54,951 nt of DNA from Microbispora sp. ZYX-F-249 (GTDB taxonomy: Bacteria; Actinomycetota; Actinomycetes; Streptosporangiales; Streptosporangiaceae): NCBI RefSeq assembly GCF_039649665.1, contig NZ_JBDJAW010000049.1, positions 1-54,951 on the forward strand, written 5' to 3'. Positions 22,693 to 30,903 of this stretch are shown piece after piece. Position 1 is the stretch's first letter, and each line of letters opens with the position of its first letter. Made by a program: the position numbers and the translations under genes. The notes under the pieces were generated by a model. The model did no database searches and had not been told where the DNA came from. It worked only from the letters and a program-made list of their open reading frames with translations.

Positions 22693-23798
22693 TGAGCGGC
22701 GAGGCGGCCGTCCCCGCCGCGACGCGGGCCCCGGCGTGGCAGTGGCCCGCCCTGGGCGTCCTCGTCGTCCTCGCCCTCGCCGCGGGCACCAGGGCCCTGG
22801 AGAAGGGCGTGCCCGAGTGGTTCGCGGGCTCCGGCCTGGCGAAGGCGATCGAGTTCCCCGTCTACGCGATCGCCCTCGGCCTGCTGGGCAACGTGGTGCT
22901 CACCGCGACCGGGCTGCGCGACCGCCTGGCGGCCGGCTTCCGCACGGAGTTCTTCATCAAGACCGGGCTCGTGCTCCTCGGAGCGTCGATCAACCTGAAG
23001 GTGATCGTCACCGCGGCCGGCCCGGCGATCCTCCAGGGCATCGTGCTGATCAGCGCGGTGTTCCTGTTCACCTGGTGGCTCGGCGGCCGCCTCGGGCTCG
23101 ACGACAGGCTGCGGGCGCTGCTGTCGGCCGCGGTGTCCATCTGCGGCGTCAGCGCGGCCATCGCGGCGGCGGGAGCCGTACAGGCCAGGCGCGAGCAGCT
23201 CGCCTACAGCGCGAGCCTGGTGATCGCGTTCGCCCTGCCGTCCATCTTCGTCCTCCCCGCGCTGGCCTCGGCCCTGGGCGTGAGCCCGGAGGTGGCGGGC
23301 GCCTGGATCGGCGGCAACATCGACACGACGGCGGCGGTGACCGCGGCGGGCACGCTCGCCGGCGAGAACGCGCTGGCGGTCGCGACCATCGTCAAGGTCA
23401 CCCAGAACGCCCTGATCGGCGTCGTGGTGGTCGCGCTGACCGCGTGGTTCGCCTTCCGGATCGAGCGCCGTCCCGGCGCCGAGCGGCCGGGCGCGGGCGA
23501 GCTGTGGCGGCGGTTCCCGAAGTTCGTGCTCGGCTTCGTGGCGGCCTCGGTGCTGGCCACCTGGTATCTGTCCACTGTCGGCGCGGCCGAGGGCAAGGCG
23601 GCCATCGGTGTCGCCAACGATGTGCGCACCTGGTTCCTCATCCTGGCCTTCGTCAGCATCGGCCTGGAGTTCAGGGTGGCCTCGCTCAGGGAGGCCGGCT
23701 GGCGTCCGGTCGTCGTCTTCGCCGCCGCCACCGTGGCCAACGTCCTGCTGGCCCTGGGGCTCGCCACGGTCCTGTTCAGCGGTTTCACCGTCGCCTGA
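22692..23798 (+). CDS. YeiH-family putative sulfate/sulfite exporter
   Basis: This 368-residue protein has about ten hydrophobic segments and the YeiH (UPF0324, Cons_hypoth698) signatures: EFFIKTGLVLLGASINLKVI, SAAVSICGVSAAIAAAGAV, and the conserved GAWIGGNIDTTAAVTAAG. Members are annotated as putative sulfate exporters and often sit near cysteine or sulfonate genes. Here it is divergent from a sulfite-oxidase-like enzyme, so it probably removes sulfite or sulfate formed by desulfonation. The start overlaps the small membrane protein stop by one base. Confidence 0.9.
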   Translation: MSGEAAVPAATRAPAWQWPALGVLVVLALAAGTRALEKGVPEWFAGSGLAKAIEFPVYAIALGLLGNVVLTATGLRDRLAAGFRTEFFIKTGLVLLGASINLKVIVTAAGPAILQGIVLISAVFLFTWWLGGRLGLDDRLRALLSAAVSICGVSAAIAAAGAVQARREQLAYSASLVIAFALPSIFVLPALASALGVSPEVAGAWIGGNIDTTAAVTAAGTLAGENALAVATIVKVTQNALIGVVVVALTAWFAFRIERRPGAERPGAGELWRRFPKFVLGFVAASVLATWYLSTVGAAEGKAAIGVANDVRTWFLILAFVSIGLEFRVASLREAGWRPVVVFAAATVANVLLALGLATVLFSGFTVA

Positions 23799-23820
23799 CC
23801 GGCAGTGCCCGGGAGATTTC

Positions 23821-23845
23821 CCCCGGGCCCCGGCCGGGCCCGGGG
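23821..23845. terminator. Hairpin terminator after the exporter gene
   Basis: CCCCGGGCCC (23821-23830) pairs with GGGCCCGGGG (23836-23845) across a five-base loop. It lies between the exporter stop and the convergent small acidic protein gene ending at 23853. Confidence 0.75.
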
Positions 23846-23852
23846 AACCCCG

Positions 23853-24065
23853 TCAGCGTCGCCGCGGGAGACGCCGGGGACGCCACCGTGCTACGTCCTC
23901 GTCCTCGTCCTCGTCCTCCTCCGGAGCGGCGTCGTCATCCGGCAGGTCGTACCAGTGCGTGTCGCCCGGGTAGGGGTCGCGCGGCGTGCCGGGCACCTCG
24001 GTGCGGCTCCCCACGGCGTCCGCAGGCAGGCCGACGGATGACGCTGTACGGTCGAAATCGAACAC
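23853..24065 (-). CDS. Small acidic protein of unknown function
   Basis: A 70-codon ORF starting at GTG 24065 encodes a soluble protein with a Pro/Gly/Asp-rich middle (PGTPRDPYPGDTHWYDLPDDD), a Glu/Asp repeat and a basic C-terminal tail. A TAAGAT -10 box ends six bases before the GTG, the same leaderless layout seen at 40242, which supports it as a real gene. I do not recognise the family. It runs convergent to the exporter. Confidence 0.5.
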   Translation of the reverse strand: MFDFDRTASSVGLPADAVGSRTEVPGTPRDPYPGDTHWYDLPDDDAAPEEDEDEDEDVARWRPRRLPRRR

Positions 24066-24074
24066 GGTCCCATC

Positions 24075-25283
24075 TTAGGCAGATTCCATACATACCTGGT
24101 GGGCATTGCGGGGATTGCGATCTCGCTGCGTGGCCGACGCCCGGCTCCGCGGCCGTGTCGAACCGGCCGCGAGGACGGCCAGCCCGGCGGCCGCGACACC
24201 GGCACCCACCCACAGGGGGGAGACGAAGCCGTGGCCTGCGGCGATCGCCAGCCCGCCCAGCCACGCGCCGAGGGCGTTGCCGACGTTGAAGGCCGCGATG
24301 TTGGCACCCGAAGCCAGCGCCGGGGCGTCCTGGGCGTACTTCATGGTCCGGAGCTGGAGCCCGGGCGCGGTGGCCAGCCCCGCCGTGCCCATCAGCAGCA
24401 GCGAGACGATCGCCATGACCTTGCTGTGCGCCGTCAGCGCGAACACCGCGAGAACCACGGTGGTCACCGCCATGATCGTGATCAGAGAGGCGTTCAGGGC
24501 CCGGTCGGCGAACCTGCCGCCGAGGTGGTTGCCCACGAACGTGCCCACCCCGAAGAGCACCAGCAGCCAGGGCACAACGGTGATGGCGAACCCGCTGACC
24601 TCGGTGAGCGTGAACGCGATGTAGGTGAACGCGCCGATCACGCCGCCGAAGGCGAGGACGCTGACCGCGAGGGAGACCCAGACCTGCGGCCTCCGGAAGG
24701 CGCCGAGCTCGCCGCGCAGGCCGTTCCCGGCGGGAACCGGACTCGCCGGCACGAGCAGCCGGATGCCGGCCAGGGTGACGACGCCGACGACCGTGAGCGC
24801 CCAGAACGTCGAACGCCAGCCGAGCCGCTCGCCCAGCAGGCTGCCGAGCGGAACCCCGGCCACGTTCGCCACGGTCAGACCGGCGAACATCAGCGCGATC
24901 GCGCCGGCCCGCCGGTGGGGGGCGACGAGGTCGGCGGCGACCACCGAGCCGACGCCGAAGAACGCGCCATGGCACAGGGCCGCGACGATCCGGCCCGCCA
25001 TCAGTACGGCATAACCCGGCGCGAGCGCGGAGATCAGGTTGCCGGCGATGAACAGGAGCATCAGCGCCAGCAGCACCTTTTTGCGCTCGAACCGGCCGAC
25101 CGCCGCGGTCAGCGCGACGGCGCCGACCGCCACGCTCAGCGCGTACCCGGACACGAGATGACCGGCGACCGGTTCGCTCACTCCGAGGTCCGCCGCTATC
25201 TGGGGCAGCAGCCCCACGATCCCGAACTCGGTGAGCCCGATGCCGAAACCTCCCAGGGCCAGGGCGAGGAGCCCGACAGGCAT
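24075..25283 (-). CDS. MFS efflux transporter (DHA1, AraJ/YdhP-like)
   Basis: This 402-residue protein has twelve predicted TM helices and DHA1 features: ALGGFGIGLTEFGIVGLLPQIAADLGVS at the first helix and the GRFERKKVLLALML loop between helices 2 and 3. Such pumps export arabinose-like sugars, drugs or amino acids such as cysteine; no substrate is evident. ATG 25283 follows GGAGG by seven bases; the open frame continues upstream without family features. It is divergent from an AraC-type regulator, its probable controller. Confidence 0.88.
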   Translation of the reverse strand: MPVGLLALALGGFGIGLTEFGIVGLLPQIAADLGVSEPVAGHLVSGYALSVAVGAVALTAAVGRFERKKVLLALMLLFIAGNLISALAPGYAVLMAGRIVAALCHGAFFGVGSVVAADLVAPHRRAGAIALMFAGLTVANVAGVPLGSLLGERLGWRSTFWALTVVGVVTLAGIRLLVPASPVPAGNGLRGELGAFRRPQVWVSLAVSVLAFGGVIGAFTYIAFTLTEVSGFAITVVPWLLVLFGVGTFVGNHLGGRFADRALNASLITIMAVTTVVLAVFALTAHSKVMAIVSLLLMGTAGLATAPGLQLRTMKYAQDAPALASGANIAAFNVGNALGAWLGGLAIAAGHGFVSPLWVGAGVAAAGLAVLAAGSTRPRSRASATQRDRNPRNAHQVCMESA

Positions 25284-25309
25284 GACTAACCCTCCGTTGG
25301 CAGTTGCGT

Positions 25310-25331
25310 CGGCGGGCCTCGAGGCCCGCCG
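25310..25331. promoter_or_regulatory. 22-bp perfect palindrome between the MFS and AraC-type genes
   Basis: The sequence centred on CTCGAG is symmetrical over 22 bases: CGGCGGGCCTC in the left arm and its exact complement in the right. It lies 27 bases from the MFS start in the 120-base divergent intergenic region, a fitting site for a dimeric regulator. It could also form a hairpin in the MFS leader. Confidence 0.5.
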
Positions 25332-25403
25332 GACCGCCATGGTGCCGCTCACGCCGGCCCTCGCACGAGTGGCCCGACGGCCACCCTGTGAAAGAATCTG
25401 GCC

Positions 25404-26369
25404 ATGCACCGAGTCGTGATCCTGGCCCTGGAGGGCGTGTATCCGTTCGAGCTGAGCATCCCGCAGCGAATCTTCAGCGTCGCCGCAGGAGCGGACGGCG
25501 AGCCGCTCTACGAGGTCCTGACCTGCGGTGTCAGCCGTACGGTCCGAACCGACGCGGACTTCTCGATCACGGTGGACCATGACGTCGACGTCATCGCGAC
25601 AGCCGACACCGTGGTCATCCCCCCGTTCACCCCTGCGGGGCATAACCCGTCCGATTGGCTGCCCGCGCCGGTCGCCGAGGTCCTGGCCCGTCTTCGCCCC
25701 GGCGTGCGACTGGTGTCCATCTGCACCGCGTCCTTCGTGCTGGCCGCGGCCGGCCTGCTCGACAACCGGCCCGCGACCACGCACTGGAACGAGGCCGACC
25801 GCTTCCGGCGGATGTTCCCGGACGTGCGGCTGGACGCCGGCGTGCTGTTCACGGACGACGGCGACGTGCTGACCTCGGCGGGCGTGGCCTCCGGCATCGA
25901 CCTGTGCCTGCACGTCGTGCGCCGCAACCACGGCGCCGCGGTCGCCCAGCGGGTCGCCCGGCGCTGCGTCGTTCCCCCGTGGCGCGAGGGCGGCCAGGCA
26001 CAGTACGTCGAACGGCCCGTCCCGGCGATGCCCGACATGTCCACGTCGGCGACCCGGGCATGGGCCCTCGAGAACCTGCACCGGCCGATCACGCTCCGGG
26101 AGCTGGCCGAGCATGCCCGGATGAGCGTGCGCACGTTCACCCGCCGCTTCCGCGAGGAGGTCGGCATGACTCCGGGCCAGTGGCTCACCCGGCAGCGCGT
26201 CGAACTCGCCCGCCGGCTGCTGGAGAGCACCGACCTGCCCGTGGACCGCATCGCCGCCGAGGCCGGGTTCGGCACCGGCGCCTCCCTCCGCCAGCACCTC
26301 ACCGCCGCGCTGGGTGTCTCCCCCACGGCCTATCGCCAGACCTTCCGGGTCGTGGAGTCCGTGGCCTGA
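25404..26369 (+). CDS. GlxA-type AraC-family regulator with DJ-1/PfpI domain
   Basis: This 321-residue protein joins an N-terminal class-I glutamine-amidotransferase-like (DJ-1/PfpI) domain with a C-terminal AraC DNA-binding domain. The nucleophile-elbow position is VSICTASFVLA (Cys about 112), and the two helix-turn-helix units are in LRELAEHARMSVRTFTRRFREEVG and VDRIAAEAGFGTGASLRQHL (positions about 230-290). Such proteins sense amine or aldehyde-like ligands. The divergent MFS gene and the palindrome between them suggest local control. Confidence 0.9.
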   Translation: MHRVVILALEGVYPFELSIPQRIFSVAAGADGEPLYEVLTCGVSRTVRTDADFSITVDHDVDVIATADTVVIPPFTPAGHNPSDWLPAPVAEVLARLRPGVRLVSICTASFVLAAAGLLDNRPATTHWNEADRFRRMFPDVRLDAGVLFTDDGDVLTSAGVASGIDLCLHVVRRNHGAAVAQRVARRCVVPPWREGGQAQYVERPVPAMPDMSTSATRAWALENLHRPITLRELAEHARMSVRTFTRRFREEVGMTPGQWLTRQRVELARRLLESTDLPVDRIAAEAGFGTGASLRQHLTAALGVSPTAYRQTFRVVESVA

Positions 26370-26414
26370 ATCGCCCAGGCCCGGCCGCCGCGAGGACGGC
26401 GCGGCTCTCTCGCT

Positions 26415-29240
26415 TCACACCACGGCGGGGACCACGGCCGTGACGGCGTGCGCGACGTCCAGGGCCCTGCGGGCGTAGGCGCGGACGTCGGCGTCGGAGT
26501 CGCCGAGAGCGCCGTGCAGGGCCGCGGCCACCTCGGGCCGCGCCGCCCATGCGGACAGCGCGAGCACCGCGGCCTTGCGCACGTCGAGGTGCGGGTCGGC
26601 CAGCGCCGCCACCAGCGGCTCCACCGCCAGGCCGGGATCGGCAGCGGCGAGTCCGCGCGCCGCGCCCACCCGCACCTGCCACGCCGGATCGGCGAGAGCC
26701 CGTACGGCCGCCTCCGCGAAGGCCGGCTCCCCTTGCAGAGTCCGGCCGAGCCCGGCGGACGCCTCCAGGGCCGCCGCCCGGACGAGCGGGTCGGCGTCGG
26801 CGGCGAGCCTCGCGAGGGCGGGGGCGCCGTCGGCCAGGCCGATGACACCGAGCCCCCTGGCCGCCTGCACACGCACCTCGCGGTCCTCGTCGCCGGCGGC
26901 GAGCGCCACCCGCGCCGCGTCGTCGAGCGCGACCAGCCCTCTGACCGCCTCGATCCGCACCCGCGTGTCGGCGTCCGCCAGCGCCGCCTCGAACAGACCG
27001 GCGTCGCCGAGGCGCAGGGCCCGCAGCACGTCCAGGACGGCCGCGCGCACGGCCGGGTCCCCGGCTCCACGGGCCCCCACCGCAGCGCCCTCTCCCGCGT
27101 CGGCCCCCGCCGCATCGGCCCTCGCCGCCGGCTCTGCCCGGCCCGCTCCCTCGTGTCCCGCGTAACCGGCGGCCGCGCGGAGCGACAGGCCGAACTCGGC
27201 TGTCGCGGGCAGCACCTCGACGAGCTCCCGCAGGCCGGTCGCGGCGGCGCGCCGCACCGTGCGGTGCGGGTCGGCGAGGGCCCGGGCCAGCGCCGTCTCC
27301 ACACCCCGTGGCGCGGTCTCGGTCAGCGTCGCGACGGCCGCCCTGCGGACCTTGGGATCGGCGTCCTCCAGGTATGGGGTGATCTGGTCCAGCGCCGGCT
27401 CGCCGTCGGCGAGCCGCAGGAGTTCGAGGATGCGCGGCGAGCGCCCGATCGCCTCCACCGCGAGCCGCCCGCCCGCCGTGCGCCGCGCCGGGCCCGCCGG
27501 GCCGTACGCCCCGACCACGACGGGCTCGGCCGAACGGGGGGCGAAGCCCTCGACGGGCACGAGGTACGGCTCGACCGGGCGCTTGACGAACTCCATCGCC
27601 CCGTCGGCGTTCTTGCGCAGGTTGAGGTGGTAGAGCCACTCGTCGTCGTCCCGTCCGGGCAGGTCGGCGCGCTCGTGGTAGAGGCCCCACCTGCTCTCGG
27701 TGCGGACCAGCGAGGACCTGGCGGCCATCTCCGCGCAGTCCCTGATGAACGTCACCTCGGCGCAGCGCATCAGCTCGTGCGGGGTCCTGGCGCCCATGGC
27801 GGCGATCTCCTCGCGCATCCGGTCGAACGTCTCCAGGGCGATGTCCAGCTTCCTGGCGGTCTTCGGCGGGGCGACGTAGTCGTTGACGAACCGGCGCAGC
27901 TTGTACTCCACCTGCTGCTGCGGCGGGCCGTCCGGGTTGCGCAGCGGGCGGTAGACGAGCTCGTGCGCGGCGGCGACCTGGTCCTCCGGCAGTCCTGCCG
28001 GCCTCCGGTGGTGCCCGGCGGCGTGCGCCCCGGCGAGGTCGCCGAACACGAACGCGCCGATCATGTAGTTGTGCGGCACGCAGGCCAGGTCGCCCGCGGC
28101 GTACAGGCCGGGGACGGTCGTGGCGCCGTTCTCGTCCACCCAGACGCCCGAGGCCGAGTGGCCGCCGCACAGGCCGATCTCGGAGATGTGCATCTCGACG
28201 TCGTGGGTGCGGTAGTCGTGCCCGCGCCCCGCGTGGAAGGTGCCCCGGGTGGGGCGCTCGGTGGTGTGCAGGATGTTCTCGAGCGCGGTGAGCGTCTCGT
28301 CGGGCAGGTGGCTGGTCTTGAGGTAGATCGGGCCGCGGGCCGAGCCGATCTCCCTGGCCACCTCGGCCATCATCTGGCCCGACCAGTAGTCGCAGTCGAC
28401 GAACCGCTCCCCCTCGGCGTTGACCTGGTAACCCCCGAACGGGTTGGCGACGTACGCGCAGGCCGGGCCGTTGTAGTCCTTGATCAGCGGGTTGATCTGG
28501 AAGCACTCGATGCCGCTGAGCTCCGCGCCCGCGTGGTAGGCCATCGCGTACCCGTCCCCGGCGTTGGTCGGGTTCTCGTACGTGCCGTACAGGTAGCCGC
28601 TGGCGGGCAGGCCGAGCCGCCCGCAGGCGCCGGTGGCGAGGATCACGGCGCCGGCGGCGACCGTGACGAACCGGCCCGATCGGGTGTCGAACCCGGCGAC
28701 GCCGACGGCCCGGCCCCCGCTCGTCAGCACGCGGACCGGCATCACCCGGTTCTCGATGCGCACCTTCTCGCGGATGTCGCGGCGGCGCAGCACGCGGTAG
28801 AGCACCTTCTTGACGTCCTTGCCCTCCGGCATGGGCAGGACGTAGCTGCCCGAGCGATGGACCCGGCGCACCGCGTACTCGCCGTGCTCGTTCTTCTCGA
28901 ACTTCACGCCGTAGCGTTCCAGCCGCCGGACCATGTCGTAGCCGCGCGTGGCCGTCTGATGGACCGTGCGCTGGTTGACCACGCCGTCGTTGGCCCTGGT
29001 GATCTCGGCGACGTAGTCCTCGGGCGTGGCCTTGCCGGGGATGACCGCGTTGTTCACGCCGTCCATGCCCATCGCCAGGGCGCCGCTGTGCCGTACGTGC
29101 GCCTTCTCCAGCAGGATCACGTCGGCGCCGCGCTCGGCGGCGGTGATCGCGGCCATGGTCCCGGCGGTGCCGCCGCCGACCACCAGGACCTCGCATTCCA
29201 GGTGCGTACGGTCGGCCGGGGAAGGGATGTCCACTTTCAC
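26415..29240 (-). CDS. FAD-dependent fumarate-reductase-like flavoprotein fused to HEAT repeats
   Basis: This 941-residue protein has an N-terminal FRD/SDH/AprA-type flavoprotein (about residues 1-600) with the Rossmann motif VLVVGGGTAGTMAAITAAE and HSGALAMGMDGVNNA in the FAD site, and the late AAGDLACVPHNYMIGAFVFGD FAD loop. From about residue 610 on come roughly eight HEAT/PBS-lyase repeats (ALADPHRTVRRAAATGL, AAGDEDREVRVQAARGLG, ALADPHLDVRKAAVLAL and others). GTG 29240 overlaps the ATPase stop (GTGA); GTG 29234 has better spacing from GAGGAG and is an alternative. Its electron partner is probably the operon's ferredoxin. Substrate unknown. Confidence 0.85.
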   Translation of the reverse strand: MKVDIPSPADRTHLECEVLVVGGGTAGTMAAITAAERGADVILLEKAHVRHSGALAMGMDGVNNAVIPGKATPEDYVAEITRANDGVVNQRTVHQTATRGYDMVRRLERYGVKFEKNEHGEYAVRRVHRSGSYVLPMPEGKDVKKVLYRVLRRRDIREKVRIENRVMPVRVLTSGGRAVGVAGFDTRSGRFVTVAAGAVILATGACGRLGLPASGYLYGTYENPTNAGDGYAMAYHAGAELSGIECFQINPLIKDYNGPACAYVANPFGGYQVNAEGERFVDCDYWSGQMMAEVAREIGSARGPIYLKTSHLPDETLTALENILHTTERPTRGTFHAGRGHDYRTHDVEMHISEIGLCGGHSASGVWVDENGATTVPGLYAAGDLACVPHNYMIGAFVFGDLAGAHAAGHHRRPAGLPEDQVAAAHELVYRPLRNPDGPPQQQVEYKLRRFVNDYVAPPKTARKLDIALETFDRMREEIAAMGARTPHELMRCAEVTFIRDCAEMAARSSLVRTESRWGLYHERADLPGRDDDEWLYHLNLRKNADGAMEFVKRPVEPYLVPVEGFAPRSAEPVVVGAYGPAGPARRTAGGRLAVEAIGRSPRILELLRLADGEPALDQITPYLEDADPKVRRAAVATLTETAPRGVETALARALADPHRTVRRAAATGLRELVEVLPATAEFGLSLRAAAGYAGHEGAGRAEPAARADAAGADAGEGAAVGARGAGDPAVRAAVLDVLRALRLGDAGLFEAALADADTRVRIEAVRGLVALDDAARVALAAGDEDREVRVQAARGLGVIGLADGAPALARLAADADPLVRAAALEASAGLGRTLQGEPAFAEAAVRALADPAWQVRVGAARGLAAADPGLAVEPLVAALADPHLDVRKAAVLALSAWAARPEVAAALHGALGDSDADVRAYARRALDVAHAVTAVVPAVV

Positions 29241-30034
29241 AGCTCCTCGATGATGCGGGCGCGCAGTTCGGCGCGGTCGATGTCGGGGGTGCGCGGGTCC
29301 GGCACGGGCAGGACGCATCCGATGCCGCCGTGCCCGCCGTGATGCCCGCCGTGATGCCCGGCGTGATGCCCGCCGTGATGCCCGAGCACGACGACCCGGT
29401 CGGCGAGCAGCAGCGCCTCGTCCACGTCGTGGGTGACGAAGACGACCGTGGCGAGGGTGTCGCGGAGCACGTCCAGCAGCAGTCGCTGCATCTCGCCCCG
29501 GGTCTGCGCGTCCAGCGCGCCGAAGGGCTCGTCCATGAGCACGGCGCGCGGCGCGCCCGCCAGGGACCTGGCGAGCTGCACGCGCTGCCGCATGCCTCCG
29601 GACAGCTCCCGGGGCAGCCGGTCCTCCCAGCCGGCGAGGCCGACCCGGCCGATCCAACTCTCGGCGGCCGCCCTGCGCTCCCTCCTCGGCACGCCGCGGA
29701 TGCGCAGCGGCAGCTCGACGTTGCGGCGGACCGTGCGCCAGGGCAGCAGCGCGTCGTCCTGGAAGACCATGGCCCGGCCGGGCGACGGCCCGCTGACCGG
29801 CACCCCCTGGGCGAGGACCCGGCCGGCGCGCGGCGCCAGCAGCCCCGCGATCGCCCGCAGGACGGTGGACTTGCCCGATCCGGACGGGCCGACGATCACC
29901 AGGACCTCGCCGGGGGCGATGTCGAGGTGCAGGCCGTCCAGCACGGCGTGCCGTCCGTAGCCGAGCGACACGCCCTCCAGCCGGATGGCGAGCCCGGCGT
30001 CCGCGCGCGTGGTCTCCACTGCGGGGGCGCTCAA
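29237..30034 (-). CDS. NitT/TauT-type ABC transporter ATP-binding protein with a histidine-rich insertion
   Basis: This 265-residue ATPase of the SsuB/TauB/NrtD type has GPSGSGKST, LSGGMRQRVQLAR, AVLMDEPFGALD and FVTHDVDEAL in order. Between residues about 215 and 240 it carries a His-Gly tract, LGHHGGHHAGHHGGHHGGHG, with ten His residues, encoded by 12-base tandem repeats at 29329-29385. The start is probably TTG 30034 (TTGA overlap with the permease, AAGGGGG upstream); GTG 30019 is an alternative. The tract is not normal for this family and could bind metal ions. Confidence 0.88.
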   Translation of the reverse strand: MSAPAVETTRADAGLAIRLEGVSLGYGRHAVLDGLHLDIAPGEVLVIVGPSGSGKSTVLRAIAGLLAPRAGRVLAQGVPVSGPSPGRAMVFQDDALLPWRTVRRNVELPLRIRGVPRRERRAAAESWIGRVGLAGWEDRLPRELSGGMRQRVQLARSLAGAPRAVLMDEPFGALDAQTRGEMQRLLLDVLRDTLATVVFVTHDVDEALLLADRVVVLGHHGGHHAGHHGGHHGGHGGIGCVLPVPDPRTPDIDRAELRARIIEEL

Positions 30035-30903
30035 CGGGTGCCCCCTTCCCCGCGCGGCAGCCACCGGGTGAGGCGGCGGCCGAGCAGTTCGACGGAGGCC
30101 GAGGTGACCCAGCCGAGCACGCCGATCGACGCCATGCCGACGAGCACCGCCGGGTAGTCGACCACGGTGTAGGCGTGCCAGGTCCGATAGCCCACGCCGA
30201 ACTCCCCGGAGATCATCTCGGCGGAGATCACGCAGATCCAGGCGACGCCCATGCCGACCGACAGCCCGCCGAAGACGCCCGGCAGCGCGCCCGGGAGGAC
30301 GACGTTCCACAGCACGTGCGCGCGCCCGCCGCCCATGGTGCGGACCGCGTCCTCCCACAGCGTCGGCAGCGCGCGTACGGCGTGCCGCGTGCTCACCATG
30401 ATCGGGAAGAACGCCGCGGCGAACGTGATGAACACGATGCCCTGCTCGTCGCTCGGGAACACCAGGATCGCGATCGGCACGAGGGCGATCGCCGGGATCG
30501 GCCGGACGACCTCGATCGGCGGCAGCAGCACGTCGCCGAGCCACCGGGACCGCGCGACCAGGACGCCCAGGGCGATGCCGGCGACGGCCGCCAGCGCGAA
30601 CCCGGTGAGGATGCGGATCACACTCTGGGCGAGGTCGAGGTAGTAGATCCGGGTGCCCAGCTGCCGGCCGAACTCCGCCGCGACCTCGGTGGGCGAGGGC
30701 AGCCGGTCGAACCGCAGTCCGACGCGGGCGTCCGCGGTCGTCAGCCACTGCCACAGCGCGACGACGACCGCCAGGGAACCGAGCCTGACCACCCACCCGC
30801 GCAGGCCGGCCGCCGTTCTCGTCCGGGCCGTCCGCGCCGCCGGGGCGTCCGCGGCTCCGGAGGCGGCGGGAGCGAGCGTCGCGTCCAGCGCCGGAGTGCT
30901 CAT
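30031..30903 (-). CDS. NitT/TauT-type ABC transporter permease (SsuC/TauC family)
   Basis: This 290-residue permease has an Ala-rich cytoplasmic tail, six hydrophobic segments and the family's hallmarks PPIEVVRPIPAIALVPIAIL and the coupling loop DAVRTMGGGRAHVLWNVVLPGALPG. It forms the pore with the adjacent ATPase and takes substrate from the NosL-tailed binding protein. Members import sulfonates, taurine, nitrate, cyanate or thiamine precursors. It overlaps the binding protein gene by 4 bp. Confidence 0.92.
   Translation of the reverse strand: MSTPALDATLAPAASGAADAPAARTARTRTAAGLRGWVVRLGSLAVVVALWQWLTTADARVGLRFDRLPSPTEVAAEFGRQLGTRIYYLDLAQSVIRILTGFALAAVAGIALGVLVARSRWLGDVLLPPIEVVRPIPAIALVPIAILVFPSDEQGIVFITFAAAFFPIMVSTRHAVRALPTLWEDAVRTMGGGRAHVLWNVVLPGALPGVFGGLSVGMGVAWICVISAEMISGEFGVGYRTWHAYTVVDYPAVLVGMASIGVLGWVTSASVELLGRRLTRWLPRGEGGTR

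Noticed and set aside
24092..24105. CCTGGTGGG resembling an operator half-site
   Set aside because: It lies inside the 3' coding part of the MFS gene, not at a promoter, and has no second arm.
26448..29342. 964-codon plus-strand frame opposite the flavoprotein
   Set aside because: Antisense shadow: His/Arg/Val-rich, no motifs, while the minus strand encodes a recognisable flavoprotein.
29329..29385. 12-base repeats as a CRISPR-like array
   Set aside because: Repeats are short, contiguous, without spacers and in frame within the ATPase gene.
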